Assembly (NCBI RefSeq): GCF_947495735.1
Contig: NZ_CANMAA010000009.1
Coordinates: 96,028 to 160,027, forward strand
Direction: 5' to 3'
From: an uncultured Pseudokineococcus sp.
Lineage (GTDB): Bacteria; Actinomycetota; Actinomycetes; Actinomycetales; Quadrisphaeraceae
Length of the DNA stretch: 64,000 nt
The notes below the pieces were generated by a model. The model was given only the letters and a program-made list of their open reading frames with translations. It had not been told where the DNA came from and made no database searches. Below, one piece after another: positions 16,444 to 24,828 of this stretch (its first letter is position 1; each line of letters starts with the position of its first letter). Position numbers and translations under genes: made by a program.

Positions 16444-17334
16444 TCAGCGCGCCGCGCGCTCCTCGAGCCAGGTGACGACCAGCTGGGTCACCTCGTCGCG
16501 GTTCGTCTCGTTGAGGACCTCGTGGCGCGCGCCCGGCAGGAGCGCCAGCGTGACGTCGCGCAGCCCCGCGGCGCGGTAGCGCTCCACGAGGCGCACGACG
16601 AGCTCGCCGCCCGGTCCGCCGACCGGGTCCTGGTCGCCGCTGACGACCAGCAGCGGCAGGTCCGGCCGGATGCCGGCGAGCGCCCGCGGGTCGGCCGTGC
16701 GCGGCGCCGTCGCCAGGACCCCGCCGAGGACGGCGTCCTCCGTGGCGAAGCCGCACAGGGGGTCGGCCACGTAGGCGTCCACCTCCGCCTCGTCGCGGCT
16801 GAGCCACTCGAAGCCCGTGCGGTGCGCGAAGGGCGCGTTGAACGCCGCGAGCCCGTCGGCGTCCGCGGGGAGCTGCTGCACGAGCGCGGCGAGGCCGTCG
16901 ATCGCCGTGGACCCGCTGAGCACGACGCCGTCGTAGAGGTCGGACCGCTCCAGCAGCACGCTCTGCGCCGCCATCGACCCGAGCGAGTGGCCGAGGAGGA
17001 ACAGCGGCAGCTCGGGGTGCTCGGCCCGCAGCGCCTCCCCGAGGCCGGCGACGTCCCCGATGAAGCCCGCGGCTCCCGCCTCGCCGAAGCTCCCGAGCGG
17101 CACCCCGTCGCCGGTGGACGCGCCGTGCCCGCGGTGGTCGACCGCGCGGACGAGGAAGCCCGCCGCCGTCAGGGACCCGGCGAGGCGGGCGTACCGGCGT
17201 CCGTGCTCGGCCAGGCCGTGCGCGACCTGCACGACGCCGCGCGGCTCCCCCGGCACGTCGTCCCAGCGGTAGGTGGCGATCGCCAGCCCGTCGCTCGGGG
17301 AGGTGAACGCGGTGGTGACGGGCTCGGTGGTCAT
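16444..17334 (-). CDS. Alpha/beta-hydrolase, monoacylglycerol lipase-like
   Basis: 296-residue serine hydrolase of the Hydrolase_4 (lysophospholipase/monoglyceride lipase) family. It has the HGLAEHGRRYARLAG oxyanion segment, DHRGHGAS, the nucleophile elbow GHSLGSMAA, the catalytic acid in VVSGDQDPVGG and the histidine in PGARHEVLNE. No signal peptide is seen. The ATG at 17334 has a GGAGGA ribosome binding site. It likely hydrolyses mono- or lysolipid esters; a physiological substrate cannot be read from sequence. Confidence 0.85.
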   Translation of the reverse strand: MTTEPVTTAFTSPSDGLAIATYRWDDVPGEPRGVVQVAHGLAEHGRRYARLAGSLTAAGFLVRAVDHRGHGASTGDGVPLGSFGEAGAAGFIGDVAGLGEALRAEHPELPLFLLGHSLGSMAAQSVLLERSDLYDGVVLSGSTAIDGLAALVQQLPADADGLAAFNAPFAHRTGFEWLSRDEAEVDAYVADPLCGFATEDAVLGGVLATAPRTADPRALAGIRPDLPLLVVSGDQDPVGGPGGELVVRLVERYRAAGLRDVTLALLPGARHEVLNETNRDEVTQLVVTWLEERAAR

Positions 17335-17435
17335 GTCGTCCTCCGGGGCGGTGGGGCGGGGCGGGAGCTCGTCGGCATCCTGCCGCGCCGCACGCCCGAG
17401 CGCCCTGCCCTCGCCCTGCCCCTCGCGCCCGGTGC

Positions 17436-18197
17436 CTACGCGGGCACCCAGACGTCCAGGAGCCAGCTGTCGAACGTCGTCGGCAGCAGCAGGGCGCGCG
17501 GGCCGGGCAGCAGCACCTCCCCCGCGGCCTCGGGGCCGAAGGGGGTGCCGCGCCAGCTGGCGCGCAGGTCCAGGGGCTCGCGGCGGGCGGCGAGCGTCCG
17601 GCGGGCCATGTCCACGAGGTCCTCGGGCCGGGGGCCGGCCACCTCCAGGAGGCCGCGCGGGGGTCCGACGGCGACGCGCGCCAGCTCGACGGCGAGGTCC
17701 TGCACCGCGAGGGGCTGGAGGAGCACCGGGGGCACCAGCGCGCTGTCGCCCGTGCGGGTCAGCGCCGCGAGGTCGGCCCCGGCCTCGTGCGCGGGCGTCG
17801 CGCGGACGACCGTCGTGCGCACGGGTCCCCGGCGGGCGCGCTCCTCCTGCGCGCGCTTGCCGGCGAGCAGCGGCGGACCCGTGAGGCGGTCGACGCCGAC
17901 GGCCGACAGGACGACGTGGTGCTCCACGCCCCCGCGCCGGGCCGCGGCGCCGACGCGGTCGGTGCCGGCGGCGAAGAAGCGCTCGAGGTCGCGCGGGCTG
18001 CGCGCCGACAGCCAGGACGGACCGCTGACGTCCACCACCGCGCCGCACCCCGCGAGCGCGCCGTCGAGCCCGCGCCCGGTCACGACGTCCGCCCCGGTGG
18101 AGCGCGCCACCACCACCGCGTCGTGCCCGCCGCGGCGCAGCACCTCGACCAGCGGGCGCCCGACGCGCCCCGTGCCCCCGACGACAGCCACCCTCAC
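17436..18197 (-). CDS. NAD(P)-binding NmrA/atypical SDR-family protein
   Basis: 253-residue protein with an N-terminal Rossmann motif (VAVVGGTGRVGRPLVEVL) and the LSAVGVDR strand of extended/atypical SDRs such as NmrA and complex-I NDUFA9-like proteins. The classical YxxxK pair is not evident, so it may be a redox sensor rather than a dehydrogenase. The GTG at 18197 has a strong GGAGGAGG ribosome binding site. Immediately upstream is the first array of 41-bp repeats, which would lie in its 5' leader if transcribed from the fprA side. Confidence 0.78.
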   Translation of the reverse strand: MRVAVVGGTGRVGRPLVEVLRRGGHDAVVVARSTGADVVTGRGLDGALAGCGAVVDVSGPSWLSARSPRDLERFFAAGTDRVGAAARRGGVEHHVVLSAVGVDRLTGPPLLAGKRAQEERARRGPVRTTVVRATPAHEAGADLAALTRTGDSALVPPVLLQPLAVQDLAVELARVAVGPPRGLLEVAGPRPEDLVDMARRTLAARREPLDLRASWRGTPFGPEAAGEVLLPGPRALLLPTTFDSWLLDVWVPA

Positions 18198-18212
18198 GAC
18201 GACCTCCTCCCG

Positions 18213-18417
18213 GCACTCCGACGGCACATCGCCGCTCGAGGGCCCCTCTCCCCGCACTCTGTCGACACATCGCCGCTCGAGGGCCCCTCTCCCCGCACTC
18301 TGTCGGCACATCGCCGCTCGAGGGCCCCTCTCCCCGCACTCCGTCGACACCTCGCCGTCCCGGCGCTCCTGCTCCCGGCACCTCGACGCCAGATCGCCGG
18401 GGCGTCAGATCGCCGGG
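18213..18417 (+). repeat. Array A: five tandem 41-bp repeats
   Basis: Unit starts are 18213, 18254, 18295, 18336 and 18377. Units 1-4 share GCACTCTGTCGACAC- then ATCGCCGCTCGAGGG- and CCCCTCTCCCC; unit 5 is degenerate. The period is exactly 41 nt, with no unique spacers. The array fills the gap between the fprA stop and the NmrA-like start. The same family recurs at 21645-21849 in the same orientation. Confidence 0.9.
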
Positions 18418-18422
18418 GGCGC

Positions 18423-19826
18423 CTACCGGGGACGGCTCTCCCGGGCGGCGGCGAGCAGGTCGTCCCGGCTGACCAGCTTCACGCGAGGACGACCGGCGTC
18501 GACGCCGGCGCGCAGCTCGGCGGCGTCGATGCTGCGCCAGCCGTCGAGGTCGACGACGTGCAGGCCGCCCTCGCGCAGGCGGGCCACGAGGTCGAGCGGG
18601 TCGGCGGGCGGGACGGCGCCCGCGGGCTCGTGCTCGAGGTCGGCGAGCAGGCTCGCGGTCGTGGCGCGCGCGTCCTTGCGCGTGCTCCCCACCAGGCCGA
18701 CCGGGCCGGTCTTCAGCCAGCCCACCACGTAGAGGCCGGGCACCGGCTCCCCGTCGGCGGACAGGACGCGACCGGCGTCGTTCGGGACGACGCCGCGGGA
18801 CTCGTCGAACGGCGCCCCGGGGACCGGCCGGCTGCGGTAGCCGACCGCGCGGTAGACGGCCTGCACGGGCAGGTCCTCCACGACGCCCGCGGCGCCGGCG
18901 TGCGCGCGGCGGGTGCGCAGCCCGGTCACGCGGCCCTCCGCCTGCCCGAGGACCTCGACGGGCGCCCGCGAGAAGTGCAGGTGCACCCGCCGCGGGGCGC
19001 CGGTCGGCGCGCGCTCGGCGAAGGACGCGAGCGCCTCCACCACCTGCCGGGCGCGCCGGTCGTGCTCCAGGTGCTCGACCGCCTCGGGCGGGAGCACGAG
19101 GTCGGCGCGGTCGACGACGACGTCCACGCCGGGCACGGAGCCGAGCTCGCGGAGCTCCAGCGGGGAGAAGCGCGCGTGCTCGGGCCCGCGGCGGCCCACC
19201 ACGTGCACGTCGGTGAGCGCCGACGCCGCGAGGCCGGCGTGGACGGCGGCGGGCACCTCGGTGGCCAGCAGGTCCTCCGCGGGCCGGGCGAGCACGCGCG
19301 CGACGTCCAGCGCGACGTTCCCGACGCCGAGGACGGCGACCTCCCGGGCCGACAGGTCCCAGTCGCGGGGCGCCTCCGGGTGGCCCTGGTACCAGGCGAC
19401 GAGCTCGCTGGCGCCCCAGCACCCGGGCAGGTCGACGCCGGGCAGCTCGATCGGTGCGTCCGTGCTCGAGCCGGTCGCGAGCACGACGGCGTCGTAGGCC
19501 GCCCGCAGCTCGTCGAGGGTGACGTCGCGGCCCACCTCGACGTTGGCGACGAGGCGGACGTCGGGGTGGTCGAGGACGTCGGCGAGGGTCGAGACCACGG
19601 CCTTCATCTCCGGGTGGTCGGGCGAGACGCCGTAGCGGACCAGCCCGAAGGGCACCGGCAGCCGCTCGAGGACGTCGACGCGCGCGCCGCGGGCCAGACC
19701 GGCCGCGACGAGCGACCCGGCGGTGTGGACCCCCGCCGGCCCGGAGCCCACGACCGCCACCCTCAGGGGCGGACGAGCGGGCCCGGGCGGGCCGGGGTCG
19801 GTGGCAGGTGCGGCGTCGCTGCTCAC
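18423..19826 (-). CDS. fprA: NADPH-ferredoxin reductase (FprA type)
   Basis: 467-residue FAD flavoprotein that transfers electrons between NADPH and ferredoxin, as in mycobacterial FprA and adrenodoxin reductase. FAD motif VAVVGSGPAGVHTAGSL is near residue 23, followed by VPFGLVRYGVSPDHPEMK, ATGSSTDAPIELPG, the NADP-binding VAVLGVGNVALDVARVL and VVGRRGPEHARFSPLELREL, and the C-terminal VVGWLKTGPVGLVGSTRKDA. Length is normal. The GTG at 19826 is set by CAGGAT 7 nt upstream. It could supply electrons to the nitrate and nitrite reductases encoded downstream on the chromosome, although that is inference. Confidence 0.93.
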   Translation of the reverse strand: MSSDAAPATDPGPPGPARPPLRVAVVGSGPAGVHTAGSLVAAGLARGARVDVLERLPVPFGLVRYGVSPDHPEMKAVVSTLADVLDHPDVRLVANVEVGRDVTLDELRAAYDAVVLATGSSTDAPIELPGVDLPGCWGASELVAWYQGHPEAPRDWDLSAREVAVLGVGNVALDVARVLARPAEDLLATEVPAAVHAGLAASALTDVHVVGRRGPEHARFSPLELRELGSVPGVDVVVDRADLVLPPEAVEHLEHDRRARQVVEALASFAERAPTGAPRRVHLHFSRAPVEVLGQAEGRVTGLRTRRAHAGAAGVVEDLPVQAVYRAVGYRSRPVPGAPFDESRGVVPNDAGRVLSADGEPVPGLYVVGWLKTGPVGLVGSTRKDARATTASLLADLEHEPAGAVPPADPLDLVARLREGGLHVVDLDGWRSIDAAELRAGVDAGRPRVKLVSRDDLLAAARESRPR

Positions 19827-19833
19827 GTCGGCG

Positions 19834-19839
19834 ATCCTG
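19834..19839 (-). promoter_or_regulatory. -10 box (CAGGAT) of leaderless fprA
   Basis: CAGGAT on the minus strand, 7 nt before the GTG at 19826. It fixes the start of fprA. Confidence 0.5.
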
Positions 19840-20016
19840 CCACCGCCGCCCCCTCAGCGGCGGGCTGCGCCGACCTCCGTGGCCGAGCGCACCGGCGACT
19901 GGAGGAGCTGGTGGGCGTGGTGCGCGGCGGCGGCACCGACGAGTCCGGCCCTCACCGACCGCAGCCGTCCGGGGGGCGTGGTTCCCACTGCCGCCGATCG
20001 GGGTGACACTGGGTGC

Positions 20017-20238
20017 ATGGCCTCCTCCGCTCCCAAGCGCCACCTGAAGACGAGTCCTTTCGCGGAGCGCGTCGTCGCTCCCGCGGAGCACTACGAGATC
20101 GACGACCGCGTCAACCACGACGTCCACGGCCTCGGCCGCGTCGTCTCCGTCGACGGCGAGGCCCAGGCGCAGGTCACCGTCCGGTTCTCCCAGGGCCTGG
20201 TGCGCGTCAACAACAACCGGCGCCTCTTCAAGCTCTGA
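20017..20238 (+). CDS. Small CarD-like/SH3-fold protein of unknown function
   Basis: 73-residue basic protein. After a positively charged N-terminus it reads EIDDRVNHDVHGLGRVVSVDGE then VTVRFSQGLVRVN, a beta-rich pattern like the Tudor/SH3-type domain seen in CarD and TRCF RNA-polymerase-interacting regions (a GDRV-H--GLGRV consensus). This likeness suggests nucleic-acid or polymerase binding, but it is too short to be CarD. The ATG at 20017 is supported by GACACT 6 nt upstream. It is divergent from fprA (190 bp) and upstream of the MFS gene. Confidence 0.65.
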   Translation: MASSAPKRHLKTSPFAERVVAPAEHYEIDDRVNHDVHGLGRVVSVDGEAQAQVTVRFSQGLVRVNNNRRLFKL

Positions 20239-20363
20239 CCCGCCCGTCCGTGCGGCACCACTCCGGCACCGACTGACCCCCCGGGGGCCTGCACGCCCGC
20301 GGTGACGACCCCGGGCCGGCGCCCGAGGCGCGCCGGCGGCGGGGCGTCGCGCGGCCGACCTCG

Positions 20364-20369
20364 TAGGGT
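20364..20369 (+). promoter_or_regulatory. -10 box (TAGGGT) of leaderless MFS gene
   Basis: TAGGGT, 6 nt, then GTG at 20376, without a ribosome binding site. It fixes the start. Confidence 0.5.
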
Positions 20370-20375
20370 CCAGCC

Positions 20376-21638
20376 GTGACGAGCGGGTGGCAGGACTACC
20401 GGGAGGTCCTGCGCACCGGCAGCGCGGCCCGTCCCTTCACGGCGGCGGTGGTAGCCCGCCTTCCCATCGCGATGGCGCCCTTCGGCACGCTGCTGCTCGT
20501 CGAGGAGACGCGGGGGTCCTACTTCGTCGCCGGCCTCGTCACGGCGGCCTACGCGGTCGGGGTGGGCGTCGGCTCCCCCGTCTGGGGCCGGCTGATCGAC
20601 CGCCACGGCCAGGCGAGGGTCATCGCGCCGACGGTGACGGCGAGCGCCGTCCTGCTGGCCCTCTTCGCCCTGGCGACGGCCGCGCTGGCTCCGCTGCCCC
20701 TCCTGGTGGCGCTCGTGGCGGCGGCCGGCGCCACCTCCCCGCCGTTCAGCTCGGCCATGCGGATGAGCTGGCGGGTCGTGCTGCCGCCCCGGCTGTGGCG
20801 CACGGGCTACGCCCTGGACGCCTCGGCCGTCGAGGCCCTCTTCGTCGGCGGCCCACTGCTGCTCTCCGTCCTCCTCCCGCACCTGCCCCCGGCGGGTCCG
20901 CTGCTCGCGACCGCCGTCCTGCACGTGACGGGCGGCCTGCTCTACGCCGGGAGCCGTCCCGCGCGGCTGCCCCCCGAGGCCGCCGTCCCGCTCGACGGCG
21001 CCCTCGGCGCCCTGGCCGCGGACGACCCGGCGCGGCGGGCGGCGCGGGTGCTCACCCCGCCGCTGGTCGCGGTGCTCGCCGTCGGCCTCGCCATGGCCGT
21101 CTCGTTCGGCTTCGTCGACACCTCGCTGGCCGCGACCGCGCGGGAGGTGCTGCAGGACGAGGCGCGGCTGGGGGTCCTGCTCGGGTCGATCGCGAGCGGC
21201 AGCGTCATCGGGGGCCTCGCCTACGGGCTGCTGGCCCACTCACCGGCGGAGCGGCGGCGCCTGCCCGTCCTGCTCGCCGGCTTCGCCGCCGGGCTCGCCG
21301 CCCTGGCCGTCATCGTCGACGGCGGAGCCCCGCTCCACCTGACCATGCCCGTGCTGTTCGCGACGGGGCTGACCATCGCCCCGTCGCTGATCCTCCTGCA
21401 GGCGCTCGTCGACGCCCTGGCGCCGGACGGGCGCCGCGGCGAGAGCCAGGCGTGGCTGTCCACCGCCACGGTCACCGGCGGGGCCGCCGGCACGGCGATC
21501 GCCGGCCTCCTCGTCGACCGCGGCGGCCCGGCCCTCGCGCTCGGGGCGGGCTCCGGCGCGCTCGCCGTCGCCGTCGTCCTCGCGCTCACCGCCCAGCCGT
21601 CCTGGGCACGACGGGACGTCGCCGCCGCCGTCCCGTGA
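20376..21638 (+). CDS. Major facilitator superfamily transporter
   Basis: 420-residue polytopic membrane protein with about 12 hydrophobic helices. The MFS loop 2-3 motif is visible as VWGRLIDRHGQARVI, and a weaker repeat-equivalent lies in the second half. It resembles drug/metabolite exporters of the YfnH/MFS_1 type, and no substrate can be named. The gene has its own leaderless promoter and ends 6 bp before array B of 41-bp repeats, which separates it from the convergent FrnE-like gene. Confidence 0.85.
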   Translation: MTSGWQDYREVLRTGSAARPFTAAVVARLPIAMAPFGTLLLVEETRGSYFVAGLVTAAYAVGVGVGSPVWGRLIDRHGQARVIAPTVTASAVLLALFALATAALAPLPLLVALVAAAGATSPPFSSAMRMSWRVVLPPRLWRTGYALDASAVEALFVGGPLLLSVLLPHLPPAGPLLATAVLHVTGGLLYAGSRPARLPPEAAVPLDGALGALAADDPARRAARVLTPPLVAVLAVGLAMAVSFGFVDTSLAATAREVLQDEARLGVLLGSIASGSVIGGLAYGLLAHSPAERRRLPVLLAGFAAGLAALAVIVDGGAPLHLTMPVLFATGLTIAPSLILLQALVDALAPDGRRGESQAWLSTATVTGGAAGTAIAGLLVDRGGPALALGAGSGALAVAVVLALTAQPSWARRDVAAAVP

Positions 21639-21644
21639 TGAGCC

Positions 21645-21849
21645 GCACTCTGTCGGCACCGTGCCGCCGAGGGCACCCCTGAGGCGCACTCTGTCGACAC
21701 CCTGCCGCTGAGGGGCCCCCTGAGGCGCACTGTGTCGACACAGTGCCGCCGAAGGCACTTCTCAAGCGCACTGTGTCGACACCTTGCCGCGAAGGGTGCC
21801 CCTCAGCGGCACTACGTCGACAGAGTGCCGCCGAGGGCACCTCGGTCAG
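21645..21849 (+). repeat. Array B: five tandem 41-bp repeats
   Basis: Unit starts are 21645, 21686, 21727, 21768 and 21809. Each unit opens with a GCACTsTGTCGaCAC palindrome-like head, followed by a GCCGCcGAGGGCaCCCCT tail. In unit 3 the head is a perfect 20-nt palindrome (21727-21746). Several tails can also fold as GTGCC/GGCAC hairpins. The array spans the convergent gap between the MFS stop and the FrnE-like stop, overlapping the latter by 4 nt. Confidence 0.9.
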
Positions 21850-22583
21850 ATCGCGCAGCCCTCCGGGCCGCAGGCGTGGTCGGCCGCACCGGCGCCGGGG
21901 GCAGCGGCGCCGACGAGGGTGAGCGGCGAGCGCTCGTCCCACGCGCGCTGCAGCACGGCGAGCAGCTGCTCCGCCGGCTGCGCCCCGGCGACGCCGTACC
22001 GACGGTCGACGACGAAGAAGGGCACGCCCGTCGCACCCAGCGCGGCGGCCTCGGCCTCCTCGGCGCGGACGGCGTCCACGTAGCGGCCCTCGGCGAGGAC
22101 GGCGCGCACCTCGTCGGCGTCCAGGCCGGCGTCGACCGCGAGGCGCACGAGGACCTCGTGGTCCCCCACGGCCTCGCCCTCGGTGAAGTACCCGCGCAGC
22201 AGGCGCTCCTTGGCGGCGTCCTGGAGGCCGCGCTCGGCCGCCAGGTGCAGCACCTGGTGCGCGTCCAGGGTGTTCGCGGCGACCGCGAGGTCGAAGCGCA
22301 TCTCGACGCCGTCCGCGGCGGCGGCGGCCGTCATCGAGTCGACCATCCCCTGGCCCTGCTCGACCGAGGTGCCGTACTTGGCGGCCAGGCGACGGGCGTA
22401 GTCGCCCGGCTCGCGGGCGGCGTCACCGGGGGCCGCCGAGCGCGCCGACGGGTCGAGCTCGAAGGCCCGCCAGACCACCTCCACCTCGTCGGCGTGGGGG
22501 AAGCGCGCGAGCGCCTCCTCGAGCCGGCGCTTGCCGATGTAGCACCACGGGCACACGACGTCGGACCAGACCTCAACCTGCAT
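21846..22583 (-). CDS. DsbA-family (FrnE-like) thiol oxidoreductase
   Basis: 245-residue thioredoxin-fold protein with no signal peptide, thus cytosolic like FrnE. The active site CPWC lies at residues 11-14 (WSDVVCPWCYIGKRRL), the cis-Pro loop is GATGVPFFVVDRRYGVAGAQP, and the C-terminus carries an extra cysteine pair (HACGPEGCAI) as in several actinobacterial homologues. The ATG at 22583 is used. Likely a disulphide isomerase/reductase of the cytosol. Its stop lies inside the last unit of the 41-bp repeat array B. Confidence 0.88.
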   Translation of the reverse strand: MQVEVWSDVVCPWCYIGKRRLEEALARFPHADEVEVVWRAFELDPSARSAAPGDAAREPGDYARRLAAKYGTSVEQGQGMVDSMTAAAAADGVEMRFDLAVAANTLDAHQVLHLAAERGLQDAAKERLLRGYFTEGEAVGDHEVLVRLAVDAGLDADEVRAVLAEGRYVDAVRAEEAEAAALGATGVPFFVVDRRYGVAGAQPAEQLLAVLQRAWDERSPLTLVGAAAPGAGAADHACGPEGCAI

Positions 22584-22657
22584 GCCCGCTCCAACACCGC
22601 GGCGCCGCACCGGCTTCCCGGTGCCCGACGCGCCTGGCCCCCGCCGGGCCGGACGCA

Positions 22658-22694
22658 CGACGGCCCCGCCCCCGGCGAGGGGGCGGGGCCGTCG
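22658..22694 (-). terminator. Strong intrinsic hairpin terminator after OYE gene
   Basis: A perfect 16-bp stem (CGACGGCCCCGCCCCC, 22658-22673, pairing with 22679-22694) around a 5-nt loop, 9 nt past the stop of the ene-reductase gene. There is no U-tract. Confidence 0.75.
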
Positions 22695-22703
22695 GAGGGT
22701 GGG

Positions 22704-23855
22704 TCAGGCGGACAGGCGCGGGTAGTCCGTGTAGCCCTCGGCGCCCGTGCCGTAGAAGGTCGACGCGTTCGGCTCGTTCTCCGGCGCGCCGGCCTGCCAG
22801 CGCTCGACGAGGTCGGGGTTGGCGATGAGGGGGCGCCCCACCGCCACCGCGTCCGCGAGGCCCGAGGCGACGAGGTGGCCCGCCTCGTCGCGCGTCGTCG
22901 CGGTGCTGAAGCCGCTGTTGGCCATGAGCGGGGCGCCCGAGCGGCCGCGCAGGTCGGCGACGAGGTCGTCGGCCGGGTCGGCGCGCAGCACGCTGACGTA
23001 GGCCAGGCCGAGCGGGGCGATGCCGTCCATGAGCGCGCCGTAGGTGGCCGCGACGTCCTCGGCGTCCTCCTCGAGGACGTCCTGGATCCCGTGGGCGGGC
23101 GAGATGCGGATGCCCACGCGTCCGGCCCCGATCTCGGCGGCGACGGCCGTGGCGATCTCCACGCCCAGGCGGGCGCGGGCCTGGGGGCTGCCGCCGTAGG
23201 CGTCGGTGCGCGTGTTCGACACCGGGGAGAGGAACTCGTGCAGGAGGTACCCGTTGGCGCTGTGCAGCTCGACGCCGTCCAGGCCCGCGTCGACCACGCG
23301 GCGGGCTGCGGCGACGTGGTCGGCCACGACCTGGCGGACCTCGTCCGTCGTCAGCGCGTGCGGCTCGTCGTAGGGCAGCTTCCCCTGCGCCGTGTGCGCC
23401 TCGCCGGAGAGCCGGATGGCGCTGGGCGCCACGACGCGCTCGGTGCCCGTGACCGCGGTGTGCGCCACGCGCCCCCCGTGCATGACCTGCATGACGACCA
23501 GCCCGCCGCGCTCGTGCACGGCGTCGGCGACCCGGCGCCAGCCGGCGACCTGCTCGTCCGTGACGATGCCCGGCTGGCCGGGGTACGTGCGGCTGTCCTG
23601 CGTCGGGTAGGTGCCCTCGGTGACGATGAGCCCCGCGCTCGCGCGCTGCGCGTAGTGCTCGACGACGAGGTCGCCGGGGACGCCGGACTCCCCGGAGCGG
23701 GTGCGGGTCAGCGGCGCCATGGCGACGCGGTTGCGCAGGTGCAGGTCGCCGAGGTCCACGGGCGTGAACAGGCTGCGGACCTCGTCGGAGACGCCCGGGG
23801 CGCCGGGACCGGTGCTCTGGGCGGGGACCGGGGAGGTGGTCGTCGTGGAGTCCAT
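22704..23855 (-). CDS. Old yellow enzyme family ene-reductase
   Basis: 383-residue FMN-dependent NAD(P)H alkene reductase of the NemA/XenB/OYE class. Visible features are NRVAMAPLTRTRS at the first strand, VMQVMHGGRVAH, the substrate-activating His/Asn pair in VELHSANGYLLHEFLSP, SNTRTDAYGGS and the phosphate-binding VAVGRPLIANPDL. The ATG at 23855 is used because the upstream extension is low-complexity. It reduces activated C=C bonds of enals, nitro-compounds or xenobiotics; the natural substrate is unknown. The gene is divergent from an SDR (173 bp) and ends at a strong hairpin. Confidence 0.92.
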   Translation of the reverse strand: MDSTTTTSPVPAQSTGPGAPGVSDEVRSLFTPVDLGDLHLRNRVAMAPLTRTRSGESGVPGDLVVEHYAQRASAGLIVTEGTYPTQDSRTYPGQPGIVTDEQVAGWRRVADAVHERGGLVVMQVMHGGRVAHTAVTGTERVVAPSAIRLSGEAHTAQGKLPYDEPHALTTDEVRQVVADHVAAARRVVDAGLDGVELHSANGYLLHEFLSPVSNTRTDAYGGSPQARARLGVEIATAVAAEIGAGRVGIRISPAHGIQDVLEEDAEDVAATYGALMDGIAPLGLAYVSVLRADPADDLVADLRGRSGAPLMANSGFSTATTRDEAGHLVASGLADAVAVGRPLIANPDLVERWQAGAPENEPNASTFYGTGAEGYTDYPRLSA

Positions 23856-24028
23856 GGGTGCTGCCTCTCGCTGAGCGGCCCGGCGCGGGCGCCGGGGTGT
23901 CGGCAGCCGCAACCGCCGACCGGGGGCGGGTGTTCCAGCGCTCACGCAGTCGCGGCCCCGGCGGTCGCAGGAGCAGGGAGGACGAGCGCGCGGGCGCGGG
24001 CAGGACGAGCGCGGGGAGGATGGGCGGC

Positions 24029-24814
24029 ATGGGGCTGCTGGAGCGACGGGTCGTGCTGGTCAGCGGCGGCACGCAGGGGGTGGGCGCCGGCGTCGCGCGG
24101 GCCGCCGCGCGCGAGGGCGCCGACGTCGTGGTGACCGGGCGCCGGCCCGAGGTCGGCGAGGCCCTGGTCGCGGAGCTGCGCGGGCTCCTCGCCGAGGGCC
24201 GGGCCGCGCACTACGTGGCGGCCGACGTCGCCGACGTCGCGAGCGCGCAGGCGTCCGTGGCCGCCGTGGTCGAGCGCTTCGGCCGGGTGGACGGCCTCGT
24301 CAACGCCGCCGGGCTCACCAGCCGCGGCACGCTGCTCGACACGACGCCCGAGCTGTTCGACGCCCACGTCGCGGTGAACCTCCGCGGGCCGTTCTTCCTC
24401 ATGCAGGCGGCCGTCGCCGACATGGTGCGCCGCGGGGAGCCCGGCGCCGTCGTCAACGTCACGAGCACCTCGGCGCACGGCGGCCAGCCGTACCTGGCCC
24501 CCTACGTCGCCGCCAAGGCCGGTCTCGCGGGCGTCACGCGCAACGCCGCGCACGCCCACCGCTTCGACCGGGTGCGGATCAACGCGCTGAACATCGGCTG
24601 GACCGACACCGAGGGCGAGGACGCGACCCAGCGCGTCTTCCACGGCGCCGGCGACGACTGGCGCGAGCGGGCCGCGCAGCAGCTGCCGATGGGCAGGCTC
24701 GGGCAGGTGGACGAGATCGCCGACGTGGTCGTGCTGCTGCTGTCCGACCGCAGCGGCGTCGTCACCGGCTCCGTCATCGACTGGGACCAGAACGTCCTCG
24801 GCGGCATGGACTGA
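24029..24814 (+). CDS. Short-chain dehydrogenase/reductase
   Basis: 261-residue classical SDR. The NAD(P)-binding GGTQGVGAGVARAAA motif, the structural NAAG (GLVNAAG), catalytic Ser in VTSTSAHGG, and YxxxK in YVAAKAG are all present, with the C-terminal VTGSVIDWDQNV. Two ATGs lie close together (24020 and 24029); I chose 24029 because GGAG at 24015-24018 is better spaced, while GAGGAT could also be a -10 box. The Gfo/Idh/MocA gene follows 14 bp downstream, so the two probably act on one sugar or polyol. Confidence 0.87.
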   Translation: MGLLERRVVLVSGGTQGVGAGVARAAAREGADVVVTGRRPEVGEALVAELRGLLAEGRAAHYVAADVADVASAQASVAAVVERFGRVDGLVNAAGLTSRGTLLDTTPELFDAHVAVNLRGPFFLMQAAVADMVRRGEPGAVVNVTSTSAHGGQPYLAPYVAAKAGLAGVTRNAAHAHRFDRVRINALNIGWTDTEGEDATQRVFHGAGDDWRERAAQQLPMGRLGQVDEIADVVVLLLSDRSGVVTGSVIDWDQNVLGGMD

Positions 24815-24816
24815 TC

Positions 24817-24822
24817 CAGGAT
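24817..24822 (+). promoter_or_regulatory. -10 box (CAGGAT) before Gfo/Idh/MocA start
   Basis: CAGGAT-GGCGCC-ATG at 24829, the same 12-nt word that precedes GTG 6194. It sits between the SDR stop and the next start, giving the oxidoreductase its own internal promoter. Confidence 0.42.
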
Positions 24823-24828
24823 GGCGCC

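Noticed and set aside
18198..18350. Array A as an N-terminal coding extension of the NmrA-like gene (open in frame to 18350)
   Set aside because: The 41-nt period is not a multiple of 3, so units give different peptides, and GTG 18197 has a strong ribosome binding site.
18213..21849. 41-bp arrays as a CRISPR locus
   Set aside because: Units are contiguous and similar along their full length, with no unique spacers and no cas genes.
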